A stretch of DNA of 64,000 nt from Tetrahymena elliotti 4EA (lineage: Eukaryota; Ciliophora; Oligohymenophorea; Hymenostomatida; Tetrahymenidae). The notes below the pieces were generated by a model, which saw nothing but the letters and a program-made list of their open reading frames with translations, ran no database searches and had not been told where the DNA came from. Positions 38,574 to 51,000 of this stretch are shown one piece after another; the first letter of the stretch is position 1, and the number at the start of each line of letters is the position of its first letter. The DNA lies in NCBI GenBank assembly GCA_000231825.2, contig JH720304.1:91230-155229 (forward strand). The letters run 5' to 3'. Position numbers and translations under genes: made by a program.

Positions 38574-39995
38574 TCAATTGATGCCTTCTACAATAATCTA
38601 TTAAGGAACAACAGTTGTATTTTCTTCAATAAATTATTTACTTTAGTCATCTAACTCTTACAGCCATTAAGCTAAGTTAGCATCATACATTAAATTATTT
38701 AAAATAAATGGATGTGCCTGTTTTTAAATTTTAATAAATATCTTTTTTTAATTATAGTATAAATTTTTACCAGAAGCTCAACAGCTTTAGCCCTTTTCAT
38801 TGGGTCTATATATAAACTGTTTTTATAAGATAAAACATTACATGTTTGCATTATCAAACTTATCTAATATTACCATTTTGAAACAAAATCTTTTAATTCA
38901 TTTGAGAAATTTGACTTTTCAGGAAGTCTAAAGCATTTATCTTTTTCTTGGTGACTTTCAAATAAATAATGAAGCTCTATAATTTACTTTTCTTTACCAA
39001 ATGGATATTATCCTATACACAGCTCATATACTATCATACCTTTATTAGAAATAAAAAATTATTCTTAGTACTAAATAAAAATCATTTAATTTTACCAAAA
39101 CTCCAAATATCTGACGGTTAGCCATATTCAGCTCCATCTATTCTTTCAGGTGACATATATGCAGTGGTTCCCCTCTAAGAGAGTAATTTTTAATCAGTTT
39201 ACTCTAATTCTTTTGTAACACCAAAATCAGTTAATTTAACTTGTCCTTATCTATTTACTAAAATATTAGCTGGTTTTATATCTCTATGAACTTATTTATA
39301 TATGATATGCAAATGCATGAGTCCGCATAAAATCTTAATTTTAAAATAAAATATTAGATAAATCTCCATTAGAAATATTTGCTACTTATTAACATATTCT
39401 AGCTAAAATTGGTTCAGTCATTATAGTTATATGCTACTTTTATAATACTTATATTTTTTTTATAACGTCTTTTATAGATCCAAAGTCCATCAATTCAAGA
39501 ATAATTTAAACTTATCCTTAGTTAAAAAAGGCATCATACATAAAAACAAAAAAATCGCATCCATTTTGTTAAGCTTCTTTATTTTCTTATAAAATGATTA
39601 AATCATTCTCAATTTGCCTTCTTTTATTCTAATCATAAACTGTAATTTTCTAGTTAATTGATTTATTAAATGCTACATTTGTTAGATATAATATAATTTA
39701 CTTTAATTGCTACTTTGACATTTAGAGGGATAATTACCCCTTCTTCAACTGCACTCGCAGCACCTTCACCGATTCTTTTACCAGAATTTTAGATATCACT
39801 TAACTTAAGATTATAAAACTGATATGGTTATTCATTTTTTTTATTGCTGCTTAATCTTTCAATACCATTGCTTGTAACTCTAATTGCCGATTTATTAAAA
39901 TGCATATATTCTTTGTCAATTTTAGAATTTTAACTTTGCTCAAGCTGATCATCTATATTATCTAATTATGGTAGTACCTTTCTCCCCTTTCTCAT
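38574..39995 (-). CDS. MAP2K-like (STE7-type) protein kinase
   Basis: Exons in order: 39702-39995, 39386-39649, 39096-39333, 38874-39039, 38771-38816 and 38574-38717. They give 383 residues; all phases agree and introns are 52-57 nt. A full kinase domain is visible: glycine loop GEGAASAV, VAIKK lysine, LELMDFGSIKDV hinge, catalytic loop HRDIKPANIL, DFG, GTTAYMSPERI, SDIWSFGMIVYEL and RAKAVELL with HPF. The loop 'GTTAYMSPERI' and the 'GS' hinge are typical of MAP kinase kinases. The N-terminal 60 residues are basic with several possible phosphosites (RKGRK). The activation segment carries Thr/Ser residues in KELEQTDQKLLSQ, but the exact MAP2K phosphorylation spacing is not certain. It should phosphorylate a MAP kinase in the cytosol; the partner is unknown. 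A partial copy of its tail lies downstream. Confidence 0.9.
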
Positions 39996-40247
39996 TTTAT
40001 AAATTGTAATAAATAAAAATAAACTTTCTTAGTAAATCTAAAAATTTGATAATTTTTTTATTTATTTGAAGTAAAATTTTGAAAATTAATTAATCAAGAG
40101 CTCTTCAATAAATTCTAGGAGCATTTAAACTCTTTTTTGAAATCTATTAATTATTAATAAATTAAATTGAATTATATCTTTCTTTTAGAAATAAATTATA
40201 TAAAAAGTCTACTGAAATATAGTTATTTTTTAATTATAAAAGAGAAA

Positions 40248-40658
40248 ATGTAGGAGGAAAGACAGAAAAGAGATTAAGCCAAGATTTTAGAAAAGGAATT
40301 CACTGAAAAAACTTAATATATGATTAAGGAAGTTTTTTCAAATTTGATTTTTATACATCATCGCAACAATATAAAAAAGATAGCTGAATGCTTCAAAAAT
40401 AATAATGATAACTTATAATTAGCTCAAGAGTGCTCATAATAATAGTAATTAAGTCAATAAAAATTGGAAAAAAGAGTTTATGATTTTATATAAAACCATC
40501 AAGAAGGAATAACTAATTGCACATCAAAATGTATGACTAATATTTACACTCCCGTTTCAGAGTGCTATTAATCATGTTTCTAACAATATATAGAATATTC
40601 TAATGAACATATAAAGCTAGCTAAATAATTTATAGAAAATGAATTAGCTTAATAGTGA
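40248..40658 (+). CDS. Small helical protein with twin CX3C motif
   Basis: A single exon of 136 residues from ATG 40248 to TGA 40656-40658. It is highly charged and predicted helical by eye. Cysteines: C48, C62, CX3C at 91-95 (CTSKC) and CX3C at 106-110 (CYQSC), separated by 10 residues. Twin CX3C is the signature of small Tim chaperones and of FAM136A-like proteins in the mitochondrial intermembrane space. Small Tims are usually 80-110 residues, so this one has a longer N-terminal helix, and the 10-residue spacing is slightly short. It has no cleavable presequence, as expected for disulfide-relay import. The family call is inference from cysteine spacing only. It is divergent from the MAP2K-like gene, with about 250 bp between starts, so the two may share a promoter region. 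Confidence 0.72.
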
Positions 40659-41310
40659 GAAATATAATTATATAAATTCTGCATATTCTTTATTTTACTC
40701 TTCATTAATTATTTATAAAAGCTATTGAAGAGTTCTAAATATTTTGAGAAAAAAAGGTATTGGAAATAATAGATATAAAATAGATATTTTATTAAAAGAT
40801 ACATTTATTATAAAATGGAATTTGTTACTTTAAATGTATAATATAAATTTGGATACTAAATAATTAAAGCAGAATTATAAAATAAATTTGCTATTTATTT
40901 TAGTGTTTAAATTGTTTTTTTTTATGTTTTTAGTAAATTATTTTTTGTATACATTTTTTTATTAAATTAGTCTTTTCAAAGTATTTTATTTCATTATTTC
41001 AAACTCCTTGCAATACTCTTCTTTTAAGTTATTTGTTGAATAAGATGTATTTTTGTTTAAGGTTTTATTGTAGATTTATTATTTTATGGTTGGTTTATTA
41101 AGTTTTTGAATGGGCTTGTTTATTAAGATAATTCTTTTATAATTATTAAATTATCATAAATTAATTTAGATGTAAGCTATAAAATATAAGGTCGAATTAC
41201 TTAATTTTGCCTATTTCTGAATTGAAAATTTTTCATAAAAAACAAATCTAATTAAATTTGCTCTTTGTTTATTGTTATTAAATTTTGCTTTTTTTAATCT
41301 TCAGGTTTTT
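40659..41310. other. Intergenic between convergent genes
   Basis: AT-rich, with no frame, repeat or hairpin that stands out. Confidence 0.6.
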
Positions 41311-43407
41311 TCATTAGATAATTAACTCTCTCTTGATATTTGATACTTGTCCATAGTTTTTAGGAGTAAATTATTTTTAATACAAGTATGTACCTTGTTT
41401 GTTTGCCTTGCTGATTAAATCTTTTGTTGCCTAAGGAACCACATAGAGCTCATACTTTAGAGGGTTATGCTCTTGTAAGTAGAGCTCTTTAGCAGTATAT
41501 GTACTTATTTTTATTTCATTCATGTTTAAATACTTTCTCTTTTTGTTAAGAAAGTTTACACTTGTGTTGTAAGTGGATGGATTATCAAGAGAAAAGCTTG
41601 TGCCCCTAGAAGACTCTCGTAATGTAGTAGAAGAATTTAATTGGCTTCTATTTGAAAGTTAAGAATTTTACTGATCTAAAAATGAATAATTTATCTTATT
41701 TTTTCCTTCATTGTATTCATTTTCATTATCTAAATAATCTCCTCTTTGCTTATTTGTGATCTCTGACTCGCTTATTGCAGAATGACAAAAATTAAAAATC
41801 TAGTCAGGGTTTTCTATTTAAATTTTGTTTTTATTGTTATAGTTATTATTGAATATTTTTCTACTGTTGTTTGTTGCACTTCTCTGTCTCTATTTCAGCT
41901 TCATAGTATTGATTTGTAATATTTTCTTTTAATTTCTACTCAAGTCTGTCTCTGTGTTTTTACATGAATGGAAAGCATTTCTTGTAGAAGGTGTTCCTAA
42001 AATTGATGTTTTACTTCCACTAGTAGTTCTAATTCTAGAATCTAAAATTCTAGTAGAAACAGAAGAATTTGTGTTATTTTAAGAAAATTTAACTCTATCA
42101 TCAAATTTAGCTTTGCTAGACAACTAAAGCTAAGGAGGTCTCTCTAGTTTAATTGAGTTTTCATGAAGAGAATGATTTTGGTTTATATAGGTATCTGCTT
42201 CTACAGAGTAATAGTTGCTTGGAGACCAAATAAAATCTTCATTATTTGTTCTCAAACTTTAATTATGAGTGGGAAGGTTTTAATAATTAGCTAAATGCTG
42301 ATCATATGAATAATTATCTCTACTCCTGTGTGTCTAACTCAAATTTTATTTTTCCTAGATATCCTAAGTCTATCTAATTTTTATACTGTATTAAGTTCCA
42401 CTTTTTTTGTATTTTTTACTATTCTTCTTAGGAGTATTAGCTGCTGTTGCTGCATTGAACATGCAAATTTTATCTGAATCAGCATCCCTATTTTAATTTC
42501 TTTTATCACTCAAGCTTCTTCTAAAATTAGAACTCTTTTCTTAATCCAATATTTCTTATATTAAGGCTGTTTCTTTTTATTCAAGATTCTTTTCTTATTA
42601 CTTCTATATCCTAACCTTAAGCTCATCATAAACATCTTTTATTTTTCTTATTCCTTATATGTATTCATGAGGGCTCTCTGCAGATTAAGAAAATAAGAAC
42701 CAGTTCTTCTCTATAAATTTGGCAGTTTTTTCATCATTAACTAGATCTTTTTTGAGATCTTATAAAAAGTTTGGTTTCCTATACATCTTTTCTTATTTAT
42801 TCTTTTATTCTTGTAAAAGAGTAGGATCAAATGAATAAATACTTTTCTTTTTATCAGCAAAGTATGACACAAGCTATTAATTTTTTATCTGTAAAATCTT
42901 CTTCTTTCTTATTTATCTCTATTTAAGCTCTTCTTTTTCTTCTTTTGATAGTTCCTTTTTTGGACTTTTGTTCAAATAAGACATACCTAACATATCATCA
43001 TAATTATATTCTTGCTTAGACATATCTTAATTGGAATTAGATTAATCTTATTCAAAAGGCAAACAATTTTAGCGCACTTTAAGATTGTATTCAAGCAAAT
43101 CTATTTTTTAATCCTATAAATCTTGCTAGCAAATCTAAGCTATATCTGTATACTTATTTAAATCAATAAACCTCATTGGATCTACCCCTTTAGGATTATA
43201 GTCTAGCTAGCTTTTAGATATATATGCACCATCTTAAGATAGATTATAAATATTCCAATTCGAATTTGCATTTAAAAAATCTTAAATATTCTCCTCTGTC
43301 TTAAGATTTTCGCTGTTATCTGTAAGTATTTTAATATTTGATGAAATAAGCTTTGATGGAGTTGGTTTTTTTTTTACTCCTAAGACTGTTATCTTTACTG
43401 GATTCAT
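41311..43407 (-). CDS. Orphan protein, 698 residues
   Basis: A long single-exon frame ending at TGA 41311-41313. The N-terminus MNPVKITVLGVKKKPTPSK is basic. A moderately conserved-looking region follows to about residue 260, including GVDPMRFIDLNKYTDIAQIC, a Lys/Glu coiled stretch (KEEKEELKQRQIRKKKIL) and KFIEKNWFLFSQSAESPHEY. The remainder is Ser/Asn/Gln-rich with RSRD and RQRS patches that could be phosphorylated. The last 60 residues are again less simple (ELYLQEHNPLKYELYVVP). No signal peptide, membrane segment or known domain recognised. I cannot assign a function; a cytoskeletal or scaffold role would fit the composition but is not shown. The start is the first ATG of the frame, just after an AT-rich leader. 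Confidence 0.85.
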
Positions 43408-44495
43408 TTTATGAGAAGTAATATTTAAAATAAAATCTAGTTGTAATTAGTTGTTATAATTTATTTGGTAGCTTTTGTATTTTGCTTTTTGTTTATTTAT
43501 TTTAATGATTTCCTTGAAATTTATGGCTAATTTTTCACTTATAATTAATTGAATCTGGAGCCTTTAGTGAATACTGATATCTTCAAATTTTCTAAATTTT
43601 TTTTAATAGCCACAAAAATATATTTATTAATGGTTATTTGGCATTTGCATAATTTATTTTTTGAATAATCTATATTCAATTCCAATAATTTAAAAGTAAA
43701 CTCATTTCATCTCAATTATTTTCATTAAGATCTTTCTTGTCTTATTTATTCTTACAAATTAGCTATTATCATTTAAATGAAAACCTAATAACTACTTATT
43801 TAGTAAACAAATTTATTTTTTAAACTTTTTATGTTTAATGGTGAATAATTAAATCTTAACTTTCCTTTATTTTTAGACTATTAAAAATTAATTATCATTA
43901 ACAATTTTCCTTCTTAAAAATTATTTAACTCAACAAAATTATTTTAGAATAAAATATAAATGTTTATTCAATTAAACATTCTTTACATCTCTCATATTAA
44001 GCAAAAAAAATTATTATTCTGTACATGTAGTTTAAATTCTCCTCTTTAAATGCATGGCTACTAAAAAATTCATATTATGTATTCTTATTCCATATATATA
44101 AATATTATAGTTTAGCTAAATGACTCTTTTATAGTAATGATAGGAGGAGATAGCAATAATTTTTTAAAAATCTTAAGATTATAATTGATTTGGTTAAGTT
44201 TTATCAAAATACCACTTATAGAATAATTTTTGAGTTATTTTTCTTTTAAATATATTTGTAAAATAAAAATTTAACTTCTAATATTTTAAAAATATTCTAA
44301 TTTTGTTTGAATTTAATTCATTTTATATTTAAAATTGGATTAGAATTAAAATTTATTCTTAATTTTTCTGTTTAATAAAAATATTTAAGAAATTTAGAAG
44401 ATAATTTAAAAAGTTTGACAAATATTGCACTTGTAAAAAAATTTAATCATACAAATTAAATATTAATATATATTTATATTTTTAAGGGAGGTTAT
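43408..44495. other. Intergenic, AT-rich
   Basis: No gene recognised. Lies between the start of the orphan 698-residue gene and the 3' end of the first kinase pseudogene, so it probably contains a promoter. Confidence 0.55.
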
Positions 44496-45440
44496 TCAAT
44501 CATAGCATAAATTTCTAAGGGGTCTCTAAAAACTTTCAAATTTGCTATTTACATCGTTCAAGAGTGAATCATAATCTCCTTACCCTTCTATATAATTTGG
44601 TAAAAATTGTTGAAAAATTAAAGTAAGAAGTTCTTAAGATGATTTTCTTTCTTCAGACTTTTGTAAAATCATATTTTTCACTATTTTATCTATCAGAAAA
44701 TCATCTATTTAATCAAAACTTCTAGTCTCAACTTAAGGTCGGTCTTTCATTCAAAATCTCAAACTTTCCATTTCTAATAAGTTTGATTTTTGCGTCATAA
44801 TCTAATATTCTACCAAAAATTAGCTCTAAAAAAACAATTCCCAAAGAATAAATATCTAACTATTATTTTAATTATGAAATCACAAAAATATTTAAAAGTT
44901 ATGTAATAACATACTTTGTAACTTATCTTTGTCTCATCATCTAATAAAATTTCTTTACTTGTGTATTCTACTGTACCAGTAAATTTATATATTTTAAAAT
45001 CATACTTATATTCTATAGCTTTAGATCAACATGAATAATACTCATTAACTTAAGTTCTTCTAGCCCTATCAATAATTAAATCATGATAGAGACAATTTAG
45101 TTTTTTGAAATTTTTTTATTTATTAATTCTGTTAATTCACCTTTTTTTAAAATAATTTAATATATTAGTTTAAAAATAAAAAAATTACCTTAACAGAGAT
45201 CAGTAAAGATTCTCATTAACAATTTTTAGTTTTTCTTTACTTGATGAATCTTTAATTTGAATTACTTTAACAGCTACATTTGTTGTTAAAATTTGCTTTT
45301 AAAACTAAACCAAAGCTCCCTTTTCCTATCAAGTCTTATGTAAAATAATTTATACTTTTTAAATAATTAATAACTTCCACTGCTCTCTCCAAGTTAACAT
45401 CTAATTTCTAACATTTATTTTATAAATCTCTAAGCTCACT
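44496..45440 (-). pseudogene. Broken protein kinase gene 1
   Basis: Kinase signatures appear in order on the minus strand but in different frames. IGKGSFGLVLKA (glycine loop) is followed by VAVKVIQIKD in a shifted frame. An in-frame TGA comes soon after (NENLY then TGA). HVDLKLQN (catalytic loop) is separated by another shift from KFTGTVEYTSKEIL and DIYSLGIVFLELIFGR. The C-lobe tail KNMILQKSEERKSSQELL is in a third frame. Single short introns do not repair these changes. The Asp-rich activation start is lost. I read it as a decayed kinase; sequencing indels are the alternative. A related broken gene follows at once. Confidence 0.75.
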
Positions 45441-45544
45441 AATTTAAAAATAAATATGATTTAAAAAAAAGTAGTAGATTTTTAAATAATTACATTAATT
45501 GTTGGCTTTATTAAATGATTTAAAATTACATATTTTAAGCTTGA

Positions 45545-47019
45545 TCAACTATTTAGTCTCTATTTTTAAAAATAAATTAAAATTTATGATTTTTCTAGGG
45601 AATAAAAAATTTACATTTTATTTTCATATTCCTCTATATCTTTATTAAAATCACATTCCTATTCTGTTGAGCTTAATTAAATTATTAAATACTTATAAAA
45701 TACTAATTTAAATTACATAATTGGATAAAATTTATTTTCAGAAAATTAAACAAATTCTATGTCTTAATTAAATTTTTAAACTTAACTAATTGTTTATGAA
45801 TCAATAAATAGCTCAAAAAGTTAGGTATTTAGCTAATATTCAGAAGCAATAATTCCTCTTAATGTGACCAGTACATCTTTAATTTTAAGTCTTTTATCTG
45901 GTATAAATTAAGTTAATCCATCAATAATTTATTTAAAATGTTCCCAATATTCGAAATCATAAAATTATTATTCATATGATAAAGGTAAGTCCTTATTAAA
46001 CACGGACTATTCTGATAACTCATAAAACATATTATAAATTAATAAACCTTTAAAAATTGAAATTTTAATTATTTGATTTGATTACCTAGAGAATATGCAT
46101 CGCTCTATTAAAAAAAAATTTTTCTTTAAATATATCAAATAATTACTTGAAAAGATGGAGGATAATTTACTTCTATTCCTTACTTTTTATATTCTTTAAA
46201 ATATTTATCAAAATATTAAGGGTTTATACATCATGGAGCTTTATATATTAGATTTTTTTACCCTAATTTAGGTAAATTTTGACTTGAAGACATTTAATGA
46301 TTAGAATTGTTTTCAATATTTATTTTTCTATATTCTTTACTATCTACTTTTTAAGAATAATCAATCAAAATCAGCTTTTAATTATTATTATCATTATTCA
46401 ACAATGATATTTTTAACAAATAATTTACCAATTATTGCATTTCCATAAACATCTATTAAGATATTTTCTAGATTAATATTTTATACAATAAAATCTTTAG
46501 AATGTATGAATAAAAGTCCTTCAGCTATATCTTTAGCATATTTTATAGCAGATAATTAGTTTAATCTGCCTTATTCTTTGATGATTTGACTGAGTGTTCC
46601 TAATGAAAATAAATTATTACTTAATTTTAAGGTATGTTGAAGTAATTTTTTTACCTAAACACTCATTTAGAATAATAAAAAAGTAATTTCTTCCAGAAAA
46701 TACATCTAAAAAATTTACAACAAACAGCGAGCCTTAAAATTCTTATAATTAATAAGTTTCTTTTATTACCCAATTATAAACTTATTGTTCTTCTTATTAT
46801 AATACTTTAAATGCTTTTATGAACTTTTATACCCCTATCTTTAATTGCTAATAAAACACATGATTTTTGTTTTTATCCGATTAATTTCACATCCGTATAT
46901 CCTTCATAAAATAATTCCTTATAGATATCTGCAGAGTTATCTGAGATATATCCAATTTTGCTTTTAACATCTTTCACTTTTAAATTTAAAAGGAATCTTA
47001 TATTAATTTCATCTATCAT
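45545..47019 (-). pseudogene. Broken or degenerate protein kinase gene 2
   Basis: Starts MIDEINIRFLLNLKVKDVKS. CVLLAIK (lysine strand) lies in frame 1, but the next strand KAFKVLQQEEQQVYNWVIKE lies in another frame, so there is a frameshift. Later, GTLSQIIKEQGRLNQLSAIK and AEGLLFIHSKDFIVQNINLEN are clear kinase helices. The catalytic HRD is replaced by VQN. The APE site reads Ala-Pro-TGA in YKAP-stop. SDAYSLG and PDKRLKIKDVL complete the C-lobe. Even without the breaks it would be catalytically dead. It may be a pseudogene or, less likely, a pseudokinase with unusual splicing. Confidence 0.7.
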
Positions 47020-48054
47020 ATTCATATTATCTTTAAAAATAATTAACAAGAAATATTTGTAAATAAATAAATGAAATAAAAGTTACTCAATTTAATTTAA
47101 AGAAAAAATTAAAGAAATCACAACTAAATTTAGATGGTAAAATAATTATTTATATTTAATAAGTAGTGATTAATTGATAGGGAACAATTGAGTTAATTTT
47201 TTAAACTGCGAAAAAAATATTTTCTTAAATATTTAATTTATAAAGTATTTTCGTTTTTTAAATAATTTTATTATTATAAAATTGTAGTCATAAGAAAAAT
47301 AAATATTTGAAATCTAATTTATTTTATCAAAGTAAATTTTAAAATTAAAACTTTAAAATTTTTTTAGACAGAATTATAAATATTGTTTCATTTATAAATA
47401 AAATTTAGTTAAAAAAATACTAATTATAAATTAATTTGAACTTTACCATTAGACAAATTAAAAAATATTTATACATTTTAGATGAGAAAACTTACTTTAA
47501 CTAAACAATTTATACCTATTTAATTAGTTAAGAAAGGGAAATAATCAAGACTTTAGTGAATCTATTAAATTATGAGTTCTTACTAATTATCTACACTATT
47601 AACCCTAAAAATAGTGTTTTTTTTTCTAATTAAATCTTTTTATTTACATACTTTAGGAATTTACAATATTTAATCATAGTTTATCTTTATATTTTTTGTA
47701 ATGATTTATGATGCATTTTCTTATCATATTTTTTTAAAAATTGGTGTAAATCAACTTCAACAAAACACTCTTCAATAAAATTAATCAAATATTAAACAAA
47801 ACAATTTTCTTTTTATAAATTTTCTTTGATTCTAAAACAAATGATATATAAATTGCTCAAATTATTTAGAACAATTTGATCTTATAAATATTAAACTTAT
47901 TTTTCATCTAATTAAATCTGATAATTTACATCATTTTTTTGTTCCACTAAAACTAAAAATAATTAATTCTAAGTAGATTTAAAAATGGGTTGATTTAATG
48001 TGAGATAAATAAATATTTAATTATTGATATTATAAAAATCTTATTCTCTCAAAA
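47020..48054. other. Intergenic, AT-rich
   Basis: The part near 47905-47945 resembles DNA upstream of the second Cys-rich copy (about 57520-57545, AATCTGATAATTTACAT). The segmental duplication therefore includes the promoter side of the Cys-rich gene. Confidence 0.5.
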
Positions 48055-51000
48055 ATGGTAAGTAAAATATTGCTTTCTTCTTTAATCAGTAAATTTTTAA
48101 AGGATTATTTTTAATCATATATTAATAAATCTTATAAATAATTAAGGTACATATTTTTTAGTCATCACTTAGGCTTGCAGTGAATTTTTAAATAAAGTTG
48201 ATGCAACTTTAATTATTCCTTTAGGTTCAACCTGCTTATTAGAAGATAAATTAATAAATGATCTCATTTTTAAAATAATTCAAATTGATGGGACTCTTTC
48301 TATTAAAGATACTCATTCTATGAACATAAAGTATAAAGAACTAAATATAGGCTAAAAAGGTTCTTTGGAAATAGGAAAAGATGCCACAATAATAAATAAC
48401 CTGATCGTATTTGAAGATGTAAATGCTGATTAATGTTAAGAGTCAAGTAATACTCAAAGTACAGGAAAAATAAATGTTCAATCTAGGTTTTTTGAGACTT
48501 ATAGATTAAGTGATATTTATAATTCCTAAAATTACATCAAAATGAATGAAAAACCAGTAAACATTCTAACTAAATAGAAACATATTTTAGTTAATAGTTT
48601 GTCTTCAAAAGAAACAGAATAACCTCTTACCATAGAAGAAATTTCAGAATAAAAATTAACCCTAAGTGAACCTATTAGCTAAGATAATATAATTTTAGAA
48701 ATTAACAGAGATCTATTGATTAAGCCAATTCTATTTAGTGATATTCCTTTATTTTCTGGAATAATCTTCAAAAAGTAATTTATTTTTTTCATTTATTTTT
48801 CTATTGTTTTTTAGTAGATTTTAATATTGTTTTTTAGTTTACAATATATTAACAAAGTAAGTTAGAGAAATAATCCAATCTAATTAATTTACTACAATTT
48901 TTCGACATATTTCTTCTTTAAATATAAGAATGACTTAAAAATTAACCATTGTTTTTATTTAAAATAAGCTCTTGCTTAGCTGGAAATATTGAAAAATTTT
49001 AAGGTGTGACATTACTGAACCCTAGAGGTCTTTATTTAAAGGGTGGATTGATTTAAAGTTCTTTGGTAAAAGTGGAAAATTAAGAAAAATTAATTAGTAG
49101 AACTATTAAATCAGAGGGAGGATTTTAAAAGAATATCTTCTACTAGTGTTAATAATTAAGCCTATAAATGGGAAATAAAGATGAAAATGCATTTTCAGAA
49201 AATACTATTTTGAGCTCAGATAATTTACAAATCGCATTCAAAGGCATATACTTCAAAAAAAATGAGCTCATTAAAAGCAAAATTATGATTAATACACAAG
49301 AAGTGAGCAGCTTTTACATATAAGGGCTTAAGTCATTTAATTCAGAAATAACATTCTAAAATTAAAATGAATCTACTATTTACTTCAGAGAAAATAGCAT
49401 CATTTACAAAAATAAAGTTTTTTCAGTGTCTAATCCTTTAAATAACTTTTAAGTATCTGATACCATATTTTTTGCAAGCCCTATTGATTTGAGTAAATCA
49501 GTAGTAAATACGAAGTTTTATATTTCATATTCATACTTTGATGGAAATAATGAAGTAGATCATTTGGCTATTTTCAGTAATAACCCAAAGTAATAAAATA
49601 TCAATATTGAAAATTCAGTTGCAGTGAAGTTTAATAGCTTTTTGTTTACAACATCTGACAAATTAAAGTAACCACAAGCTAAATACATCTCAAGATTATC
49701 ATCTGAAAATTTATTTAATATTAATTTGAGATACTTCAAAATTAACACAAAAGTTAAAGACTATTTACCTATATTTAATTTACCAATGATGAACATAATA
49801 AATCAAAGTTAATATGACTACAACATTATTGAAATAGATGATATAAATCTTAACAATGAAAATATAATGCCTTCTTAAATTAAATGGGCTCCCACTCAAA
49901 CTTATTAAACTAGATCTCTGCCAACTTACTTTTAGATTACAAATATAATAACATCTGATAATAATAACAATATTTAAGCTTAAATTTCATTCAATGGCCT
50001 AACGAAATAAGAGTTGATTTTCAATCAATTTACATAATTGATTGGTTAATAAATAAAGAATATAGATTTTATTGATAATAAAAACCAACCTTTAGATCCT
50101 TTTGAAATAACCGTAGAGTTTAATGCAAATAAAGGAAGTCAACCAGGTATTTACTAAAATGCCCTTATTTTTACTTCTACAAAAAAGGCCATCAAAAAGA
50201 TTACTGTAGTTTAATTAAAAGATTAAAAAGAAGTTTAAGTTAAAGTCGTTACTAAATTAGATGGCTATTATTCATATAGTAGTAGTATTACCTCTCTCTG
50301 GAGTTAAAGTCTTAATTAATTTTCGCTCTCTTGGAAGTAAATGGCAGTTGGTACTTCTATCTACAATATTAAGTTTGAATATTGCTAAGAAAATGAATTT
50401 TTTGATGGTAGTTCATGTGTTACTTAATGTAATAATTTGAAACTTGGATTGTTTTGCTCAAAAGAGTGCAATGAAGGCTATTATAAAGATACCAATAACC
50501 AAAATATTTGTTTAAAATGTCCTTTTGGATGCAAATAATGTGCTGATAGCAATACTTGCTTAAAATGCTAGGATTTTTATTTCATAGATGGTTAAAAATG
50601 TATAGATAACTGTGGAGTAAACAAGTTTTCTAAAAATAACTCATGCTAAAAGTGTTAAGATGATTGTGGACTTTGCTCTTCAAAAGATTATTGCCTTGTT
50701 TGCTAGGATTATTATTCATATAATTATAGTGGATAATGTGTAAATTCTAAAGAAAATGAAGATGAGTATGGTATGAAATGTCCTAAAAATTGTAAATCCT
50801 GTGTTAGCAATGACAAATTTTCATGTTTTGAATGTGAAAATGGTTATGATCTTAATTTTGGCTAATGTAAATAAAAAGTTAATTCAGTAGTTACTGAAAG
50901 TTGTGAAAATGGATATAGCTTTATAAATGGTTCTTGCTAGTAATGTTTCTAAGGTTGCTTAACTTGCACCAATCCTAATGACTAAAATAAATGTAATAGT

